Assembly: GCF_000718555.1 (NCBI RefSeq)
Contig: NZ_JOAN01000025.1
Span: forward strand, 1 to 64,000
Origin: Micromonospora chokoriensis
GTDB lineage: Bacteria; Actinomycetota; Actinomycetes; Mycobacteriales; Micromonosporaceae
Reading direction: 5' to 3'
DNA: 64,000 nucleotides
Under the pieces are notes generated by a model that searched no databases, was not told the DNA's origin, and worked only from the letters and a program-made list of their open reading frames with translations. Shown in pieces: positions 60,700 through 64,000 of the stretch. How positions within the stretch are numbered: position 1 is the first letter of the stretch; the number at the start of each line of letters is the position of its first letter. Position numbers and translations under genes: made by a program.

Positions 60700-61431
60700 A
60701 TGGCGGAACTGGCAACCCTCTGGATCGTCCGGCATGGCGAGAGCACCGCGAACGTCGCGGCGACGCACGCCGAGACGTCGGGCGCGGAGCTGATCGACCT
60801 CACTCACCGCGACGCCGACGTGCCGCTCTCCGCGACCGGCGAGGACCAGGCCCGAGCGACCGGCCGTTGGCTGGCCGAGCTGCCGGACGCGAAGCGCCCG
60901 GACGTGGCGGTGGTGTCGCCGTACCTGCGCGCGGTGCAGACCTCCCGGCTGGCGCTGGCCGGCACCGACATTCGCGTACACCGCGACGAGCGGCTGCGCG
61001 ACCGGGAGCTGGGCATCCTCGACGGGCTGACCGGGCACGGGGTGCGGCGGCGGTACCCGGACGAGGCCGACCGTCGGGAGCGGTTGGGCAAGTTCTACTA
61101 CCGGCCGCCGGGCGGGGAGTCCTGGACGGACGTGGCGTTGCGGCTGCGGACGCTGCTGGGTGACCTGCGCCGGGACCACGAGGGTTGCCGGGTGCTGCTC
61201 TTCGGCCACGACGCACTGGTGTTCCTGCTTCGCTATCTGGTGGAGGGGTTGACCGAGGACGAGCTGATGGCGCTCACCCGGCAGGAGGTGATCGCCAACT
61301 GTTCGATTACCGAGTGGTCGGCCGATGGCGAGGACCGACTGACGCTCACCGCCTTCAACCATGTCGAGCACCTGCGTCAGCAGGGCGCCCAGCCGACCAG
61401 GGAGGACGAGATCCATGCCGAGCCGGTCTGA
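60700..61431 (+). CDS. Histidine phosphatase (phosphoglycerate mutase-like)
   Basis: 243 aa, ATG 60700 with GGGGG upstream. Catalytic RHG in LWIVRHGESTANVAA; SPYLRAVQTSRLAL; second His in VLLFGHDALVFLLRYLVEG. Broad family of phosphomonoesterases; substrate unknown. The stop overlaps the next gene by 17 bp, so the two are coupled. Confidence 0.9.
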   Translation: MAELATLWIVRHGESTANVAATHAETSGAELIDLTHRDADVPLSATGEDQARATGRWLAELPDAKRPDVAVVSPYLRAVQTSRLALAGTDIRVHRDERLRDRELGILDGLTGHGVRRRYPDEADRRERLGKFYYRPPGGESWTDVALRLRTLLGDLRRDHEGCRVLLFGHDALVFLLRYLVEGLTEDELMALTRQEVIANCSITEWSADGEDRLTLTAFNHVEHLRQQGAQPTREDEIHAEPV

Positions 61432-62284
61432 GGTGAAGGTGATCACCCCGGCGTTGCTGCGGGACTGGGCGCTGCCGGTGCCGGTCGGTGGGAAGGAGAG
61501 CCGGGGCACCGTGCTGGTGGTCGGCGGTTCCCGCTTCACGCCGGGCGCGGTGCTGCTCGCCGGGGTGGCCGCGTTGCGCGCCGGCGCTGGGGTGCTCCAG
61601 CTGGCCGCCGCCGAGTCGACCGCCGCCGCGCTGAGCATCCAGGTGCCCGAGGCGCTGGTGGTCGGTCTGCCGGAGACCGCCGACGGCGCGGTGGCCGCCG
61701 ACCGGGACGGCCAGCTCGGCGACCTGGTCACGCAGGCCGACGTGGTGGCGATCGGCCCCGGCTTGAAGGCGATCGACGAGACCAACCGCCTGCTGAGCCT
61801 GGTCCTGGAGGCGGCCCGTCCGGACACGTCGCTGGTGCTCGACGCGTACGCCCTCGGTGCGCTCAGCCACGCACCGGACCTGCTGGTCGGCTCGGGTCGG
61901 CCCGTGGTGCTCACCCCCAACGTCACCGAGGCCGGGCACCTGATCGGGCGGGACCCGGGTGACGACCTGGACGCCGAGGCGGCCGAGGTGGCCACCCGGT
62001 ACGAGGCGGTCGTGTCGCTGTACGGGCACGTGGCCGCCCCGGACGGGCGGGGTTGGCGGGAGGAGAGCGGTGACGCCGGGCTGGGCACCTCCGGCAGCGG
62101 GGACGTGCTCGCCGGGTTGCTGGCGGGGCTGCTGTCCCGGGGTGCCGACCCGGCGCAGGCGGCCTGTTGGGGCTCGTTCGCGCACTCGGTGAGCGGCCAG
62201 CGGCTGATCCCCCGCTACGGCCGGATCGGCTTTCTGGCCCGGGAGCTGCTCGACGAGATCCCCCGCACCCTGGCGATGGTCTGA
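61415..62284 (+). CDS. nnrD: ADP/ATP-dependent NAD(P)H-hydrate dehydratase
   Basis: 289 aa, ATG 61415 (GGAGGA upstream), starting inside the phosphatase gene. Repairs hydrated NAD(P)H. Ribokinase-like: [55 protein letters not shown], and [22 protein letters not shown] with the catalytic Asp. The NnrE epimerase is not fused. Upstream of glyA. Confidence 0.92.
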   Translation: MPSRSEVKVITPALLRDWALPVPVGGKESRGTVLVVGGSRFTPGAVLLAGVAALRAGAGVLQLAAAESTAAALSIQVPEALVVGLPETADGAVAADRDGQLGDLVTQADVVAIGPGLKAIDETNRLLSLVLEAARPDTSLVLDAYALGALSHAPDLLVGSGRPVVLTPNVTEAGHLIGRDPGDDLDAEAAEVATRYEAVVSLYGHVAAPDGRGWREESGDAGLGTSGSGDVLAGLLAGLLSRGADPAQAACWGSFAHSVSGQRLIPRYGRIGFLARELLDEIPRTLAMV

Positions 62285-62370
62285 TCGGGCCCGGTCCCTT
62301 CGTCGAACCTCGGCGGAGCTTCGCTGGAGGGCGACCCGAACGGCCGGTTCCGGCCCGGTAGGATCTGCCC

Positions 62371-62450
62371 GGGCCGTTACTGGCGCGTGGGGATGGACAA
62401 CCATCGGGGAGCGGCCTCGTCACGTGGACGTTTGCCGAGCGCCTGGGCCT
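62371..62450 (+). ncRNA. ZTP (pfl) riboswitch
   Basis: The leader of glyA matches the pfl class: GUUACUGGCG-C-GUGGGGAUGG-ACAACCAUCGGGGAGCGGCC, and further on GCGCCUGGGCC. The two conserved blocks (about 62376-62416 and 62436-62450) have the right order and spacing. ZTP/ZMP rises when 10-formyl-THF is short and switches on glyA and purine genes; serine hydroxymethyltransferase makes the one-carbon units, which explains the placement. Confidence 0.9.
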
Positions 62451-62474
62451 TCCCGCACGTCTGTTGGAGGTCGC

Positions 62475-63911
62475 ATGTCGCACAACGCCGAGTCCACCGC
62501 ATTCCGCAGTGCCCTTGAGGTGATCCGGGCTGTCGAGCCGCGGGTCGCCGACGCCATCGGCGCCGAGCTGACCGACCAGCGGGAGTCGCTCAAGCTGATC
62601 GCCAGTGAGAACTACGCCTCCCCGGCGACCCTGCTGGCCATGGGCAACTGGTTCAGTGACAAGTACGCCGAGGGCACCGTCGGCCGCCGCTTCTACGCCG
62701 GCTGCCAGAACGTCGACACCGTCGAGGCGCTCGCCGCCGAGCACGCCCGGGAGCTGTTCGGCGCCGCGCACGCGTACGTGCAGCCGCACTCGGGCATCGA
62801 CGCCAACCTGGTCGCGTTCTGGGCGGTGCTGGCCGACCGGGTGGAGTCCCCCGCCCTGAAGAAGGCCCAGGTCCGCCAGGTCAACGACCTCACCGAGGCA
62901 GACTGGTTCGCGCTGCGGCGCGAGCTGGGCAACCAGCGGATGCTCGGCATGTCGCTGGACGCCGGCGGCCACCTCACCCACGGCTTCCGGCCGAACATCT
63001 CCGGCAAGATGTTCGACCAGCGCAGCTACGGCACCGACCCGGCGACCGGCCTGATCGACTACGACCGGGTGGCCGAGGCCGCCCGCGAGTTCAAGCCGCT
63101 GATCCTGGTGGGTGGCTACTCGGCGTACCCCCGGAAGGTGAACTTCCGGATCCTGCGCGAGATCGCCGACTCGGTCGGCGCCACCTTCATGGTCGACATG
63201 GCGCACTTCGCCGGGCTGGTGGCCGGCAAGGTGTTCACCGGCGACTTCGACCCGGTGCCGCACGCGCACATCGTCACGACCACCACCCACAAGTCGCTGC
63301 GCGGCCCGCGCGGCGGCATGGTGCTCTGCCAGCCGGAGCTGGCCGACCAGGTGGACCGGGGCTGCCCGATGGTGCTCGGCGGTCCGCTGCCGCACGTGAT
63401 GGCCGCCAAGGCGGTCGCGCTCGCGGAGGCCCGTCGGCCCGACTTCGCCGACTACGCCCAGCGGATCGTGGACAACTCGCAGGCCCTCGCCGAAGGGCTG
63501 CTGCGCCGCGGCGCGACGCTTGTCACCGGCGGCACCGACAACCACCTGGTGCTGATCGACGTGTCCGGCTACGGGCTCACCGGCCGGCAGGCCGAGCAGG
63601 CCCTGCTCGACTCGGGCATCGTCACCAACCGCAACTCGGTCCCGCAGGACCCGAACGGCGCCTGGTACACGTCCGGCATCCGGATCGGCACCCCGGCGCT
63701 GACCACTCGGGGCCTCGGCACCGCCGAGATGGACCAGACCGCCGAGCTGATCCACACCGTGCTGACCCAGACCACCGCCGGCGCCAACGCCGACGGCACC
63801 CCGTCGAAGGCGAAGTACACCCTGGACGCCGACCTGGCCGACAAGATCGCCCGCCAGGCCACCGACCTGCTGGCCACGTACCCCCTCTACCCCGGCATCG
63901 ACCTGAGCTGA
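62475..63911 (+). CDS. glyA: Serine hydroxymethyltransferase
   Basis: 478 aa, ATG 62475 with GGAGG upstream. Converts serine plus THF to glycine plus 5,10-methylene-THF. PLP Lys in [14 protein letters not shown] (near 270); [24 protein letters not shown] at the N-terminus; [17 protein letters not shown]. About 60 residues longer than E. coli GlyA, with an extra segment near 115-150 ([22 protein letters not shown]) as in some actinobacterial forms. Confidence 0.95.
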   Translation: MSHNAESTAFRSALEVIRAVEPRVADAIGAELTDQRESLKLIASENYASPATLLAMGNWFSDKYAEGTVGRRFYAGCQNVDTVEALAAEHARELFGAAHAYVQPHSGIDANLVAFWAVLADRVESPALKKAQVRQVNDLTEADWFALRRELGNQRMLGMSLDAGGHLTHGFRPNISGKMFDQRSYGTDPATGLIDYDRVAEAAREFKPLILVGGYSAYPRKVNFRILREIADSVGATFMVDMAHFAGLVAGKVFTGDFDPVPHAHIVTTTTHKSLRGPRGGMVLCQPELADQVDRGCPMVLGGPLPHVMAAKAVALAEARRPDFADYAQRIVDNSQALAEGLLRRGATLVTGGTDNHLVLIDVSGYGLTGRQAEQALLDSGIVTNRNSVPQDPNGAWYTSGIRIGTPALTTRGLGTAEMDQTAELIHTVLTQTTAGANADGTPSKAKYTLDADLADKIARQATDLLATYPLYPGIDLS

Positions 63912-63934
63912 GCGGCGGTACCACTGACGGCCAC

Positions 63935-63970
63935 GCCGCCCCCCCACTCAGGTGAGTGCCGGGGGCGGCG
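63935..63970 (+). terminator. Terminator after glyA
   Basis: CGCCGCCCCCC pairs with GGGGGCGGCG around an inner ACTCA/TGAGT stem. 24 bp beyond the stop. The last 30 bases of the window show nothing further. Confidence 0.75.
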
Positions 63971-64000
63971 GGGCCGGCGGCCCTCAGGCCATGGGGCGCT

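Noticed and set aside
62424..62474. Longer GlyA starting at 62424
   Set aside because: The extra 17 residues overlap the riboswitch and lack a ribosome site; the ATG at 62475 has GGAGG.

Overview
The window is a GC-rich (roughly 70% G+C by eye) actinobacterial chromosome segment. Third-position G/C bias, GTG/TTG starts, Lsr2, an ergothioneine operon, a serine/threonine kinase with a Pro/Thr-rich tail, an HspR-type operator at lon and many paralogue-like small membrane proteins all fit the Micromonosporaceae (Micromonospora-like); genus assignment is inference. Gene order looks mostly like core chromosome. I saw no phage, integrase, transposase, tRNA, rRNA or CRISPR array.

Layout. 1-1056 has no complete gene: it is the upstream region of a gene starting leftward at base 5, with three evenly spaced promoter-like sites matching the sigma-R consensus, plus a large palindromic element. 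1057-6996 is an envelope/exopolysaccharide group (LPXTG protein, DUF4012 protein, GT4 glycosyltransferase, low-molecular-weight tyrosine phosphatase, BY-kinase). 7336-10400 holds ion and membrane functions: NhaA, three small coupled genes, and a GDT1/TMEM165 transporter under a yybP-ykoY Mn riboswitch. 10446-14969 is egtDCBA (ergothioneine), with a 60-bp triplicated repeat in the egtB 5' end. 15129-19848 holds an ECF sigma factor with a membrane partner, a Ser/Thr kinase, and a nucleotide-sugar dehydrogenase. 19901-26604 holds an FtsX permease, a two-component system, an ArsB/NhaD-type permease and a MerR regulator with an operator.

26632-32541 is a leftward metabolic group: asparagine-synthetase-like enzyme, M15-peptidase-like protein, PEP-mutase/isocitrate-lyase-like enzyme, P450, HTH regulator and 2H phosphodiesterase, followed by a decayed membrane-protein locus. 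33057-39954 holds stress and information functions: DEAD helicase, DoxX, Lon with an HspR site, Mn catalase, orphan response regulator, Lsr2. 40046-46776 holds a secreted protein, a DUF2726-like protein, an Asp23/AmaP envelope operon behind a CRP-type palindrome, TerC, a second DoxX and FKBP. 46806-55293 holds a STAS protein, a strictosidine-synthase-like protein, an L,D-transpeptidase, a secreted isomerase-like protein paired with a PQQ-type sugar dehydrogenase, and a beta-helix protein. 55467-59613 is a branched-chain keto-acid dehydrogenase operon (bkdABC) with a divergent Lrp/AsnC regulator. 59619-63970 holds LigD polymerase domain, phosphoglycerate-mutase-like, NAD(P)H-hydrate dehydratase and glyA behind a ZTP (pfl) riboswitch.

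Themes that link the genes: redox and thiol homeostasis (sigma-R-like promoters, ergothioneine, Mn catalase, DoxX), manganese handling (riboswitch-controlled GDT1, TerC, Mn catalase), and envelope building or maintenance (BY-kinase group, Asp23/AmaP, L,D-transpeptidase). The least explained pieces are the triple promoter array at the left edge, the egtB repeat expansion, the M15-like/AsnB gene pair, the P450/PEP-mutase-like coupled pair and the CRP-type site in front of the Asp23 operon.
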